DNA of 42,300 nucleotides from a virus: the IMG/VR virus record IMGVR_UViG_3300029882_000053, positions 1-42,300 of that record. One strand, written 5' to 3'. Under the pieces are notes generated by a model. That model was not told where the DNA came from and searched no databases. It saw only the letters and a program-made list of their open reading frames with translations. Every line of letters starts with the position of its first letter. Within the stretch, counting starts at the first letter, position 1. Both the position numbers and the translations under genes were made by a program. Below are positions 1-7,012 of this stretch, one piece after another.

Positions 1-4
1 GACC

Positions 5-25
5 GGAGCAATTCCGGCTCCTTTT
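5..25 (+). terminator. Intrinsic terminator-like hairpin at the left edge
   Basis: A 5-bp stem GGAGC/GCTCC with a 7-nt loop is followed by TTTT. It probably ends a + strand gene, perhaps a head gene, lying to the left of the window. The stem is short, so strength is uncertain. Confidence 0.45.
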
Positions 26-26
26 C

Positions 27-50
27 AAGCCCCTGTCCCCTCGGGGGCTT
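27..50 (+). repeat. GC-rich hairpin before the first gene
   Basis: AAGCCCC pairs with GGGGCTT across a short loop, 16 nt before the first ATG. It resembles other boundary hairpins in this late operon (2967, 5008, 13952, 21024) but has only two T residues after it. It may be a weak terminator or an mRNA-stability element. Confidence 0.4.
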
Positions 51-66
51 CATAAAGGAGATTCAC

Positions 67-261
67 ATGCCCAGACCAGCCAAGCAGGAAGTGCCGGAAA
101 CCATCGAACCCGCGGCGCCGCGATTCGTACTCAAGAAGAATCACGGACTGACGATTCTCGGTAAGTCACATCGCCACTTCACCGCAGGCACGGAGTTTGA
201 CCCGGCCACGGATGCAGATCTGATTCTTCGGCTCATTCAGTCCGGCGCAATTTTCGAGTAA
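67..261 (+). CDS. Small conserved phage protein of the head-tail region
   Basis: A 64-residue protein, hydrophilic at the N-terminus (PAKQEVPETIEP), followed by a compact basic/acidic segment (KKNHGLTILGKSHRHFTAG). AAAGGAG lies 6 nt upstream of the ATG, so the start is well supported. It is followed after 3 nt by the next gene and leads a run of connector-type genes. I see no recognisable catalytic or binding motif. Its position between the presumed head genes and the neck genes suggests a minor structural or assembly role, which is inference only. Confidence 0.7.
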   Translation: MPRPAKQEVPETIEPAAPRFVLKKNHGLTILGKSHRHFTAGTEFDPATDADLILRLIQSGAIFE

Positions 262-264
262 GCG

Positions 265-660
265 ATGGCTTTCACACCATTTACCCTCACCGATGCCCAG
301 TTGACCGATGTGCGCCGTTTTTGCGGATACCCATTGCTCGGCGATGGAAATGTGGTGTTTCCGTACCCGTGGATCATGCGGACGTACTTGGCGCTCGAAT
401 ACCGCCTTCAGCACATGAGTGCGAACGAGGGCGCAGTCGTCGTCAACACGTACCTCACGAACCTGTACACGCTGGAAAGCGCGATCCCGGGCACGAGCGC
501 GAATCTGGATACGGACGTTGCCGCAGTATGGACACACAACAAGAATGAGCAGGCTGACCGTGATCGCCTGTTCGATTCGTGGCGCAAACGGCTGTGCAAC
601 TTCCTCGGCGTCCCTCCTGGCCCGAACTTCGGCGGATGCTCTAACGCGCTGGTGGTTTGA
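265..660 (+). CDS. Probable head-tail connector or head completion protein
   Basis: A 131-residue soluble protein beginning AFTPFTLTDAQLTDVRRFCGY. Its mostly helical N-terminal half and its position (just after the head genes, before the neck and tail genes) are typical of phage adaptor or head-completion proteins. No enzymatic motif is seen. The stop at 658-660 directly abuts the ATG of the next gene at 661, so the two are translationally linked. Assignment rests on position and general character, not on a recognised family signature. Confidence 0.65.
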   Translation: MAFTPFTLTDAQLTDVRRFCGYPLLGDGNVVFPYPWIMRTYLALEYRLQHMSANEGAVVVNTYLTNLYTLESAIPGTSANLDTDVAAVWTHNKNEQADRDRLFDSWRKRLCNFLGVPPGPNFGGCSNALVV

Positions 661-1089
661 ATGACAGTCATCGCGTGGGACGGGAAAACACTAGCTGCCG
701 ATCGCATGATGGAGATGAACGGCGGCAAGTTCCCGATTACAAAGATTCGTCGCCTGCTTGATGGCGCGCTGATTGGATCGGCTGGCGACACTCCGCGCGC
801 AATGCAGTTGGCGGAATGGGTCGAAGGCGGCTGTGTTGCCGGCCAACTACCAGCCCCGCAAGGCGACATGTATGCCCGCTTGCTGCATATCCGGTTGGAT
901 GGAAAGGCAGTCCTGTACGCGAACAACGATCAACCGATTGTTGTCGAGCAGCCGTTCATGGCTATAGGCAGCGGTCAGGACTACGCAAACACAGCGATGT
1001 ATCTCGGCCACGGCGCGCGACAGGCGGTCGCAATCACGTCTGAACTGTGTTCGTCGGTAGGCATGGGAATTGACACTCTGGAGTTGTGA
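661..1089 (+). CDS. Phage proteasome/HslV-like Ntn-hydrolase
   Basis: A 142-residue protein with the opening MTVIAWDGKTLAADR and a following GGKFPITKI stretch. This matches the N-terminal layout of HslV/proteasome beta subunits: a Thr just after the initiator Met that becomes the N-terminal nucleophile, then a conserved Asp (in ADR) and Lys about 20 residues on. Single small Ntn-hydrolases of this kind occur in many tailed-phage structural clusters. Peptidase activity is predicted by family only; no HslU-type ATPase partner is visible. It overlaps the next start by ATGA (1086-1089) and sits among connector genes, so a role in head or tail maturation is possible. Confidence 0.7.
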   Translation: MTVIAWDGKTLAADRMMEMNGGKFPITKIRRLLDGALIGSAGDTPRAMQLAEWVEGGCVAGQLPAPQGDMYARLLHIRLDGKAVLYANNDQPIVVEQPFMAIGSGQDYANTAMYLGHGARQAVAITSELCSSVGMGIDTLEL

Positions 1090-1733
1090 TGGACGCAGGA
1101 CGACTTCAGCAGCTCATTTATAAGGGCTACGGCACCGCCGCAACGCACATCGGCCCCTGCTACAGCCTCTATCGCCCAACATCGGCCGCCAATCCCATCG
1201 CGCCAACAACGCTGCTCGGCACGCTAAACGCCAGCTTCAACGCGATGGACATGAAGTATGGCAAGCCGAATGTGTATGGTAAGCCGCTCTGGTACGCATT
1301 GCTGGATGGAACGGTTACGCAGGTAGGCGACTACCTCGTCAGCAATGACAAGACGTATTTCATCGCTGCCATGCAGACGACGCTGCCGATCCTCGCAGTG
1401 GATTGCAACCGCACACTGAACATTTTCCGCCCGCAGCAGCAGACTGCAGCCGGCGAGAATCCGTACGGTGGCACGATCGACTCGAACCAGACCGAACTGA
1501 TGACGGCTTGGCCTGCTTCTGTGCTTCAGGGCACGAAGGGCGAGAAGGATGGCGCAGTTCTACCTGGTGACGTCCGCTTGCCCTGGTGGGCGATCCTGTT
1601 CCCCGCTTATCCCGGCGTCACACTTCTGACTGCCGACATCATCACCGACGATATTGACCGTCGCTACATCATCTCGAGTGCTGAATTGACGGATCTCGGG
1701 TGGCGATGCACGGCCATACAGGCGCAGACGTGA
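1086..1733 (+). CDS. Conserved phage structural protein, unknown function
   Basis: A 215-residue protein that starts inside the stop of the Ntn-hydrolase gene (ATGA overlap). It is rich in aromatic and hydroxyl residues (YKGYGTAATHIGPCYSLYRP; DGTVTQVGDYLVSNDKTYF) and looks like an all-beta virion protein. No transmembrane segment or catalytic motif is visible. Position in the connector block suggests a neck or head-tail joining component. I cannot name the family. Confidence 0.65.
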   Translation: MMDAGRLQQLIYKGYGTAATHIGPCYSLYRPTSAANPIAPTTLLGTLNASFNAMDMKYGKPNVYGKPLWYALLDGTVTQVGDYLVSNDKTYFIAAMQTTLPILAVDCNRTLNIFRPQQQTAAGENPYGGTIDSNQTELMTAWPASVLQGTKGEKDGAVLPGDVRLPWWAILFPAYPGVTLLTADIITDDIDRRYIISSAELTDLGWRCTAIQAQT

Positions 1734-1924
1734 AAAATCATCAAATCCGCATTGTCAGTGACGGCACTCCTTTCGGCACCAAGGTATTCGACGCGGAGGG
1801 CAGCGAGATCAAAGGCTGCATCACGAAGGTCGAATGGTCCATTGAGGGCGGCAAGGTCGCCCAAGCCACGCTGACGTTTTCGGATGTGGAGGTCGATGTG
1901 TCGGGAGATGCGCCAAATGGCTGA
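1730..1924 (+). CDS. Small phage protein in the neck cluster
   Basis: A 64-residue product starting at a GTG that overlaps the upstream TGA (GTGA, 1730-1733), the same coupling used through this operon. An ATG 30 nt further upstream lies inside the preceding gene and is less likely. The sequence (IVSDGTPFGTKVFDAEGSEIKG, then a beta-rich C-terminus) contains no known motif but is a compact globular-looking protein. Its 3' end overlaps the next gene by 8 nt. Confidence 0.65.
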   Translation: MKNHQIRIVSDGTPFGTKVFDAEGSEIKGCITKVEWSIEGGKVAQATLTFSDVEVDVSGDAPNG

Positions 1925-2759
1925 CATTTCCGATGTCATGAACACCATGGCCGCCCAGATCACGGGTTACGTATACCCAAACGGTACCGGCCAAACCTCC
2001 GTCACCGGCAAGACGATCAAGGTCTATCCTGGCTGGCCGACTTCATCATCGCTCGATGCGGACCTTCAGAACGACCTGACCAACGTCAGCATTTTCCCCG
2101 CTGGCACTGAACGCAACGTGACGCGCTATCGCCCGAAGCAGAACGTCATGTCGATTCAGACGCCGACGCTCACGCTGACGGCGGCTGCAAACGTGGTGAC
2201 GGTCGGCGGCGCGATGCCGTCGCCTTTCACTGTGCACAACCTTGCGTTACTGGTCGACAAACAGCCGTTCATCTACTCGGTGCAGTCAACCGATACGCTG
2301 ACGTCGATCGCAACGGGACTCGCTGCGCTGGTTGCCGCGCAGTTTCCCGGGACGACATCGAGCGGTGCGGTTATCACGTTGCCGACGAACACGGTTCCGA
2401 TCGTGGCGCGTGTAGGGACGACTGGCCTTGTGACGACCGAATGGGAGCGTCAGCAGCAGCGTATCCAGATCACCGTCTGGGCGCCCGATCCGACATCCCG
2501 CAATCAGGTATCCACGGCAATCAAGAGTTCGCTGGCGCAGATTGCCTTCCTGACGATGCCCGATGGCTTCGGCGCACGCGTCCTGTCTGCCGCCGGGACG
2601 ATATCCGACCTGCTGGAGAAGGCCAAAACCTACCGGCGCGACCTGTTTTACGAGGTCGAATACGCCACTACGGTCAGCCAGACCCTCGCAACCGTGGTTG
2701 CCACGCAAATCACCTTCGAGACGCAAACAGGCGTCCCGATCATTACCCGAACTTACTAA
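1917..2759 (+). CDS. Neck/tail-terminator-like phage protein
   Basis: The start at 1917 is preceded by GGGAGA and gives 280 residues; the frame is open 33 nt further upstream but no better start is seen. The central region (residues ~60-150) is Thr/Ala/Val-rich and beta-like. The C-terminal third (TEWERQQQRIQITVWAPDP) is reminiscent of proteins that cap the tail tube, which often come just before the sheath. No enzymatic signature. Function is inferred from gene order: connector genes before, sheath after. Confidence 0.6.
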   Translation: MADISDVMNTMAAQITGYVYPNGTGQTSVTGKTIKVYPGWPTSSSLDADLQNDLTNVSIFPAGTERNVTRYRPKQNVMSIQTPTLTLTAAANVVTVGGAMPSPFTVHNLALLVDKQPFIYSVQSTDTLTSIATGLAALVAAQFPGTTSSGAVITLPTNTVPIVARVGTTGLVTTEWERQQQRIQITVWAPDPTSRNQVSTAIKSSLAQIAFLTMPDGFGARVLSAAGTISDLLEKAKTYRRDLFYEVEYATTVSQTLATVVATQITFETQTGVPIITRTY

Positions 2760-2770
2760 CTGGAGCCGAC

Positions 2771-2944
2771 ATGGCTGAAGAAACTGTTGTGACGGCCCCG
2801 AAAGCGAAGGCCGACTTTCATCTGGTCGTGATCCATGCATTCGATGGCCGCAAGAAGGGCGAAAAGATCACGGATGCTGATGTGATCGCTGAGATGCAAT
2901 CTCACCATCTCGATCATCACTGCCGCAAGATCGCCCCGCAGTAA
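2771..2944 (+). CDS. Small basic phage protein before the sheath gene
   Basis: A 57-residue protein (MAEETVVTAPKAKADFHLVV...) ending in a His-rich stretch SHHLDHHCRKIAPQ. ATG 2771 follows an upstream GGAG and lies 11 nt after the preceding stop. Its composition (acidic start, then His/Lys-rich end) resembles the protein at 67-261, suggesting a related small tail-associated family. A strong terminator-like hairpin follows it directly. Confidence 0.6.
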   Translation: MAEETVVTAPKAKADFHLVVIHAFDGRKKGEKITDADVIAEMQSHHLDHHCRKIAPQ

Positions 2945-2966
2945 TTCCCCCTTTTCGCATTCGCAG

Positions 2967-2988
2967 AGCCGCCTCTTGGCGGCTTTTT
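2967..2988 (+). terminator. Intrinsic terminator before the sheath gene
   Basis: A perfect 7-bp stem AGCCGCC/GGCGGCT with loop TCTT is followed by five T residues. It lies 21 nt before the sheath start inside the late operon, so it should partly separate connector from tail transcription unless read through by an antitermination mechanism. Confidence 0.8.
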
Positions 2989-3008
2989 GCATTTATGGAG
3001 CACGCTAA

Positions 3009-5000
3009 ATGCCGACTTACCAGGCTGGGCAGTTGAATCTCGCCGGGCAACTGCCGCCCGGGGCATATGTTCAGGTGGTCGCACCTCCGCCTGTCGTGCA
3101 GGGTATTGCGACCAATGGGCTAGGGAGTGTTGGCGTCGCTTCATGGGGTCCGGTGAACTCCGCCTACGGCGTAGGTTCGCCGCAGATCGCCAGCCTTTCG
3201 CTTGGCCCGGTGACCGTGCGTTCGCACGATCTCGCGACCGCCATGGCGATTTATTTCGGCATGGGGCAGACGAATAACGTCGCAGTGCGTGTGACGGATG
3301 GTACGGATACCGCTGCCACGTCCGCAATCAAGGATGGCGCGGCGACTACCGGCGCGACGCTCACCGGTTTCTATACCGGTGTCGTCGGCAACACGCTTCA
3401 GGCCACGATGTCGAACGGCACGAAGCCGGCCACGTTCAAGTGCACGGTCGCGCTGCCCGGCCAGTTGTCGGAGATCTACGACAACCTTGGCGTGGGTGTG
3501 ATTCCCGGCACCACGACGCCGGGCACTGGCTATACGTCCGTCCCCGCGCTGGCAATGAGTGCCCCGCAGACTGCAGGCGGTCTCCAGGCGATCGCGCAAG
3601 CGACTCTCAAAGCGCTGTCCGCCAACATCACGGGCAGCGGCGGTAGCGGTGGCACTGGTTATGTGACCGGCGACACCATCACGCTAGCGAATGGCGTGGT
3701 TCTGACGGTGACGGCCACAGCCGGTGTCATCACCGCGCTGACCGTCACGAATGCGGGTTCGCTCGGCGGCGGCGCGGCACCGGTATCCGGCAACACGCAG
3801 ATCCAGACGTCCGGAGTCGGTACTGGTGCAATCATCAACCTCGTATGGGGTCTGGGTGCGCCCAATATCCTCGTGCCGGGCACGGGCTACACGTCGGCTA
3901 CTGGCGCCCTCACGGGCGGCGGCGCGGGCACAGCGGGTTCGTACACCTTCGGCACGGGTTGCTGGACCAATCTCGTCGGGGCGATCAACAACGGCCAGTC
4001 CGGCGTTCGTGGTCCGTCGCAACTCGTCATTGCCACGATCGGCACCTCGGCGGCTGCGCCAGCACTCGCGACATACACCTTCTCGGGTGGCACGGACGGC
4101 GCGGCCGGCGTGACCGATGCCACGTTGGTGGGCACGAACTCCACGCCGCCCACCGGCATGTACGCGCTGCAAAACGCGAACGTGCTGACCATGAACCTGG
4201 TCGACCATTCGACGTCCACGCAGTGGAACACCGTCGGCGCTTTCGCTGAACTGTACGGCATCTTCGGCGCCGGGCAAGCACCAGCCGGCACCAACGTCGC
4301 GAACACTGCGTCCCTGCTCGCCTCGGCCGGGGTCGACAACTACAGCTTCAAGTGTCTGGTCGGCGACTGGGTGTACTGGCAGGACACGGTCAACAACGTG
4401 CAGCGCCTCGTTGGTCCCGCGACATTCTGGGCACCGATGCGCGCGAACATGGCGCCGAACCAGTCGACGCTCAACAAGCCTGTCAACGGGCTGATCGGCA
4501 CGCAGCGCTCGGCGCAGAACCTGCTGTACGCGGATTCGGAAGCGCTCGCTGCTGTACAGGGCCGCGTGGACTACCTCGCCAATCCGGCGCCGGGCGGAAA
4601 CTACTTCGCCTTCCAGACGGACATGAACTGCTCGACGTTCGCCGCGACGAATTCCGAGGGCTACACGGCGATGACGAACTTCCAGGCACTGTCGCTGGCG
4701 TCGAACTTCGGCTGGGTGGTGGGCAATCCGCAGACGACCGATCTGCGTCAATCCGTGAACGATGCCATCACTGGCTTCGAAATGAACCTCTGGCAAAACC
4801 TGGAGTACATCGGTGACGTCAACAACCCTGGCACCGTGCCGTTCTCGGTGCAGACCAACGCGGCGAATAACCCGACGTCACAGGTCGCCACTGGCCTGAT
4901 GCAGACACTGGTGAAGGTCATCTACGAGTCGATCGTCCGAGTGTTCGTGATCTCCCTGCAAGGCGGCGGCACTGTCCAAGTGACCGTCAATCCCGCGTAA
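3009..5000 (+). CDS. Contractile tail sheath protein
   Basis: A 663-residue protein. The N-terminus (LPPGAYVQVVAPPPVVQGIATNGLGSVG...) is the usual sheath start, in which a short domain contacts the tube and 'G.VG.A.WGP' leads into the sheath core. The C-terminus (MNLWQNLEYIGDV...VTVNPA) forms the usual end domain. Phage sheaths are commonly around 400-500 residues. The extra length here is mainly a Gly/Thr-rich insertion at residues ~165-315 with three GTGY motifs (172-175, 216-218, 291-294), probably a surface decoration domain. GGAG precedes the start. It is followed by a terminator hairpin and the tube gene, the standard sheath-tube order. Confidence 0.9.
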   Translation: MPTYQAGQLNLAGQLPPGAYVQVVAPPPVVQGIATNGLGSVGVASWGPVNSAYGVGSPQIASLSLGPVTVRSHDLATAMAIYFGMGQTNNVAVRVTDGTDTAATSAIKDGAATTGATLTGFYTGVVGNTLQATMSNGTKPATFKCTVALPGQLSEIYDNLGVGVIPGTTTPGTGYTSVPALAMSAPQTAGGLQAIAQATLKALSANITGSGGSGGTGYVTGDTITLANGVVLTVTATAGVITALTVTNAGSLGGGAAPVSGNTQIQTSGVGTGAIINLVWGLGAPNILVPGTGYTSATGALTGGGAGTAGSYTFGTGCWTNLVGAINNGQSGVRGPSQLVIATIGTSAAAPALATYTFSGGTDGAAGVTDATLVGTNSTPPTGMYALQNANVLTMNLVDHSTSTQWNTVGAFAELYGIFGAGQAPAGTNVANTASLLASAGVDNYSFKCLVGDWVYWQDTVNNVQRLVGPATFWAPMRANMAPNQSTLNKPVNGLIGTQRSAQNLLYADSEALAAVQGRVDYLANPAPGGNYFAFQTDMNCSTFAATNSEGYTAMTNFQALSLASNFGWVVGNPQTTDLRQSVNDAITGFEMNLWQNLEYIGDVNNPGTVPFSVQTNAANNPTSQVATGLMQTLVKVIYESIVRVFVISLQGGGTVQVTVNPA

Positions 5001-5007
5001 CCCGTCC

Positions 5008-5028
5008 AGCCCCGCAAGGGGCTTTTCT
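5008..5028 (+). terminator. Intrinsic terminator between sheath and tube
   Basis: AGCCCC/GGGGCT stem with a GCAA tetraloop and a following TTTTCTCTTT tract. It sits 8 nt after the sheath stop and 18 nt before the tube start. Partial termination here could set the sheath:tube ratio. Confidence 0.75.
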
Positions 5029-5045
5029 CTTTCCAGGAGCGCCAA

Positions 5046-5492
5046 ATGGGCGTCAATAGTTTCAATATTGGCCGCGACGGGTCGCAGATTACGATCTTCG
5101 ATTCGATTCTCGGCCAACTCACGTTTAACGGCATGATCTCGTTCGATTCGCGCGCACGCACGAAAAAGCTCGAGTCCGAGAACATCACCGGCACCACGGT
5201 TTTCCGCAATGTCCCGAACGGCCACGAAGGCACGTTTGAGTTCGACCGGCAGGATTCGAGCGTCGAAGCCGCGTTTGCCCAGTACGAAGCGAACTTCTAC
5301 GCCCAGTTGCCGCCTCCGGTTGCCGTCATCACGCAGACCATCAACGAACTCGATGGTTCGGTGACGCAGTTCCAGTACATCGGCGTGCAGCTCGACCTGA
5401 CGGATGCCGGTTCGTGGAAGGGTCTCGACAAGGTGAATCCGAAAGTGGGCTGGGTGGCGTCGAAGAAGATTCCGTTGAGCGTCGGGGTGTAA
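5046..5492 (+). CDS. Tail tube protein
   Basis: A 148-residue protein directly after the sheath gene, the standard place for the tail tube. The sequence (VNSFNIGRDGSQITIFDSILGQL, then FDRQDSSVEAAFAQYEANFYA) fits a beta-barrel tube subunit in which DGS.. is typical of the inner strand. CCAGGAG lies just upstream of the ATG. It is followed after 3 nt by the tail chaperone gene. No other function fits the position and size. Confidence 0.85.
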   Translation: MGVNSFNIGRDGSQITIFDSILGQLTFNGMISFDSRARTKKLESENITGTTVFRNVPNGHEGTFEFDRQDSSVEAAFAQYEANFYAQLPPPVAVITQTINELDGSVTQFQYIGVQLDLTDAGSWKGLDKVNPKVGWVASKKIPLSVGV

Positions 5493-5495
5493 TCG

Positions 5496-5876
5496 ATGAC
5501 CAAAGTCACCATCAAACCCCATACCGCAACGCCCAGCGAACAGATTGTACGGGCGGCGAACGAGGAATTCTCGGTCACTGATTCGCTGGGGCGCGTGATT
5601 GCCCTCAAGAAACCTGGGGTACTCGCCCAGTTCGACCTGATCGAGGCATTGGGCGATCTGGCAAAGAACGATGTCTACCGGATCATGTGCATCCCCGCGA
5701 TCTACGTGGTTTCGATCAATGGCGAAGTGGCGCCGCCGCCGAGCAATCGTGCCCAGATGCGCGCGCTGATTTCCCGTCTTGGCGAGGAAGGGTTTGTTGC
5801 CATCAAGCAGGGCATCAGGGAGCACTTTCCAAACCCTGAAGAAGATGACGAGGAAGACGAAGCCGTAAAAAAATAG
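5496..5876 (+). CDS. Tail assembly chaperone, short form
   Basis: A 126-residue protein between the tube and the tape-measure region, the canonical site of tail assembly chaperones (lambda G/GT, P2 E/E'). It is mainly alpha/beta, with a very acidic C-terminal tail (EEDDEEDEAVKK). The frame ends at TAG 5874-5876 immediately after a run of seven A residues, and a downstream open frame with no useful start continues the protein in the -1 frame. The short product is expected to be made in excess over the frameshifted form. Confidence 0.85.
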   Translation: MTKVTIKPHTATPSEQIVRAANEEFSVTDSLGRVIALKKPGVLAQFDLIEALGDLAKNDVYRIMCIPAIYVVSINGEVAPPPSNRAQMRALISRLGEEGFVAIKQGIREHFPNPEEDDEEDEAVKK

Positions 5877-6049
5877 TCGACGCCACACCGATCCGGCAAT
5901 GCCTGTGGCTAGTCAAGAACGGCGTTCCGTTTGATGTGGCGTTTGCGCTGGATGAGATAAAGCGCACGGCCTGGTCGATCATGTTTTCCGAACTGGAAAG
6001 CGGCAAGCAGTACAGCTTCATTTCGCGCACTTTCGAGGCCAAAAAATGA
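5496..6049 (+). CDS. Tail assembly chaperone, -1 frameshifted long form
   Basis: Frameshifting at 5867-5873 adds 58 residues to the 126-residue short form, giving about 184 residues. The added part runs from IVDATPIRQCLWLVKNGVPF to ISRTFEAKK and looks like a real protein domain, but it has no usable start of its own (only a late internal ATG). The frame ends at TGA 6047-6049, overlapping the ATG of the next gene at 6046, as most genes here do. In lambda-like and P2-like tails the long form bridges the tape measure and the tube subunits; the same role is inferred. Confidence 0.8.
5867..5873 (+). promoter_or_regulatory. Slippery heptamer A AAA AAA for -1 frameshifting
   Basis: Seven A residues are read as GTA AAA AAA TAG in the zero frame. 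Slippage by -1 re-pairs the two Lys codons perfectly and continues ATA GTC GAC. The -1 frame is open only from 5849 (after a TGA at 5846-5848) to the TGA at 6047-6049, so this heptamer is the only good junction. Confidence 0.85.
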
Positions 6050-6528
6050 CCGAGTTCAAGAGTTTCGCAGCGTTTGCGGCGCATCTTGAGCGACTTGCGG
6101 TCTCAGGCCCGGAAGTCACGCATCACATCGTCGACAAGTCGGCTGAAGAGATCCAGAAGACGGCGCAAGGGATCATCGGCGAGTACCAGCCCGAGATTGG
6201 TCCCTATCCGGCGTGGGAAGAACTCGCCGACCGGACGAAACAGGAGCGCGCGCGCCTTGGTTACTCGGAAAACGACCCAGGTTACCGCACGGGCGAGATG
6301 CAGAAGTCGGTCCAGCGGACGGTAGAGAAGAACGAGGCAGCGGTTGGTTCAGACGATCCGCATCTGGTGTGGTTCGACCTCGGTACGCCGAATCAACCGC
6401 CTCGCCCGATCATCGGCCCTGCAGCAATCCATAGCCGTGAGCGTGTCGGAATGATCATCGGCAAGACGATGTTTGCGTGGCTCGCCGGCATGGGATGGCG
6501 CAGACCACGGATTACCAGCGGCGATTGA
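6046..6528 (+). CDS. Tail completion protein, HK97 gp10-like
   Basis: A 160-residue protein. The N-terminal half (AAFAAHLERLAVSGPEVTHHIVDKSAEEIQKTAQGIIGEYQ) is the helical start usual in gp10/virion-morphogenesis proteins. The centre contains LADRTKQERARLGY and TGEMQKSVQ, and the C-terminal half has VWFDLGTPNQPPRPIIGPAA ('PPRPf..PA'), which is characteristic of this family. It starts within the frameshift-extension stop (ATGA) and ends overlapping the convergent antisense gene by 17 nt. Probably a tail-completion or minor tail component. Confidence 0.75.
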   Translation: MTEFKSFAAFAAHLERLAVSGPEVTHHIVDKSAEEIQKTAQGIIGEYQPEIGPYPAWEELADRTKQERARLGYSENDPGYRTGEMQKSVQRTVEKNEAAVGSDDPHLVWFDLGTPNQPPRPIIGPAAIHSRERVGMIIGKTMFAWLAGMGWRRPRITSGD

Positions 6529-6763
6529 AATAAGCAAACAGAAAAATCACGCTGAGAATTGCCAGATACACGCCGACATACGGCACGAACAGCATCATCG
6601 TAGGCAGAAACAGCGCAAACAGCCGGTTCATGGGCTTGCGCATCTGCCATCTAAGTTTCCAGCCAGTCGCATAGCCGTTGTGGTTCCTGACGCGCGGTTT
6701 CGGGTATTGCACCCAGGAAATCCGGTCAGCCAGCCATTCGTGCGTGCGGTAGATGAACCTCAT
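6512..6763 (-). CDS. Small inner-membrane protein in antisense pair
   Basis: An 83-residue protein read against the tail operon. The C-terminal half (NRLFALFLPTMMLFVPYVGV, YLAILSVIFLFAYF) forms one or two transmembrane segments; the N-terminus is basic (RFIYRTHEWLADRISW). Start 6763 overlaps the stop of the upstream - strand gene (ATGA), so the two are an operon; longer starts would lie within that gene. Small membrane proteins on the opposite strand of a structural operon are typical of lysogenic-conversion or superinfection-exclusion morons. Function unknown. Confidence 0.65.
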   Translation of the reverse strand: MRFIYRTHEWLADRISWVQYPKPRVRNHNGYATGWKLRWQMRKPMNRLFALFLPTMMLFVPYVGVYLAILSVIFLFAYFNRRW

Positions 6764-6975
6764 GCCAGTTCCAGGTTCGAGAGGGTGATCACATTGGCGC
6801 CGCCCTTTACTCGAAGAATGATTTGCTCCCCGATATATGCGCCGCTTTCCAACTCGCACTGCGGGAATGCCCGTTGCCAAAAATCGAGTTGATCTTCGGC
6901 CATTGATCGAGGCCAATCCCAAGGGGGATTGCGATATTGGCGCTCCATTTGATCAAAGAATTCGGCGATTTCCAT
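6760..6975 (-). CDS. Small hypothetical protein, first gene of antisense pair
   Basis: A 71-residue acidic, Trp-rich protein (FDQMERQYRNPPWDWPRSM...DFWQRAFPQCELESGAYIG). GGAGGA lies 5 nt upstream of the ATG on the - strand, a strong ribosome binding site. It is coupled to the membrane protein gene downstream. The pair sits in the 480-nt gap between the tail-completion gene and the tape measure, where most phages have nothing. I cannot identify the family. A promoter could lie between 6976 and the tape-measure start, but I see no strong boxes. Confidence 0.6.
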   Translation of the reverse strand: MEIAEFFDQMERQYRNPPWDWPRSMAEDQLDFWQRAFPQCELESGAYIGEQIILRVKGGANVITLSNLELA

Positions 6976-7012
6976 CGTTCCTCCGTGCTAAGTACTTGAG
7001 TGTAATCCAAAA

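Noticed and set aside
3684-4796. Long - strand open frame opposite the sheath gene
   Set aside because: Shadow of a GC-rich gene; Arg/Ala-rich composition and no ribosome binding site.
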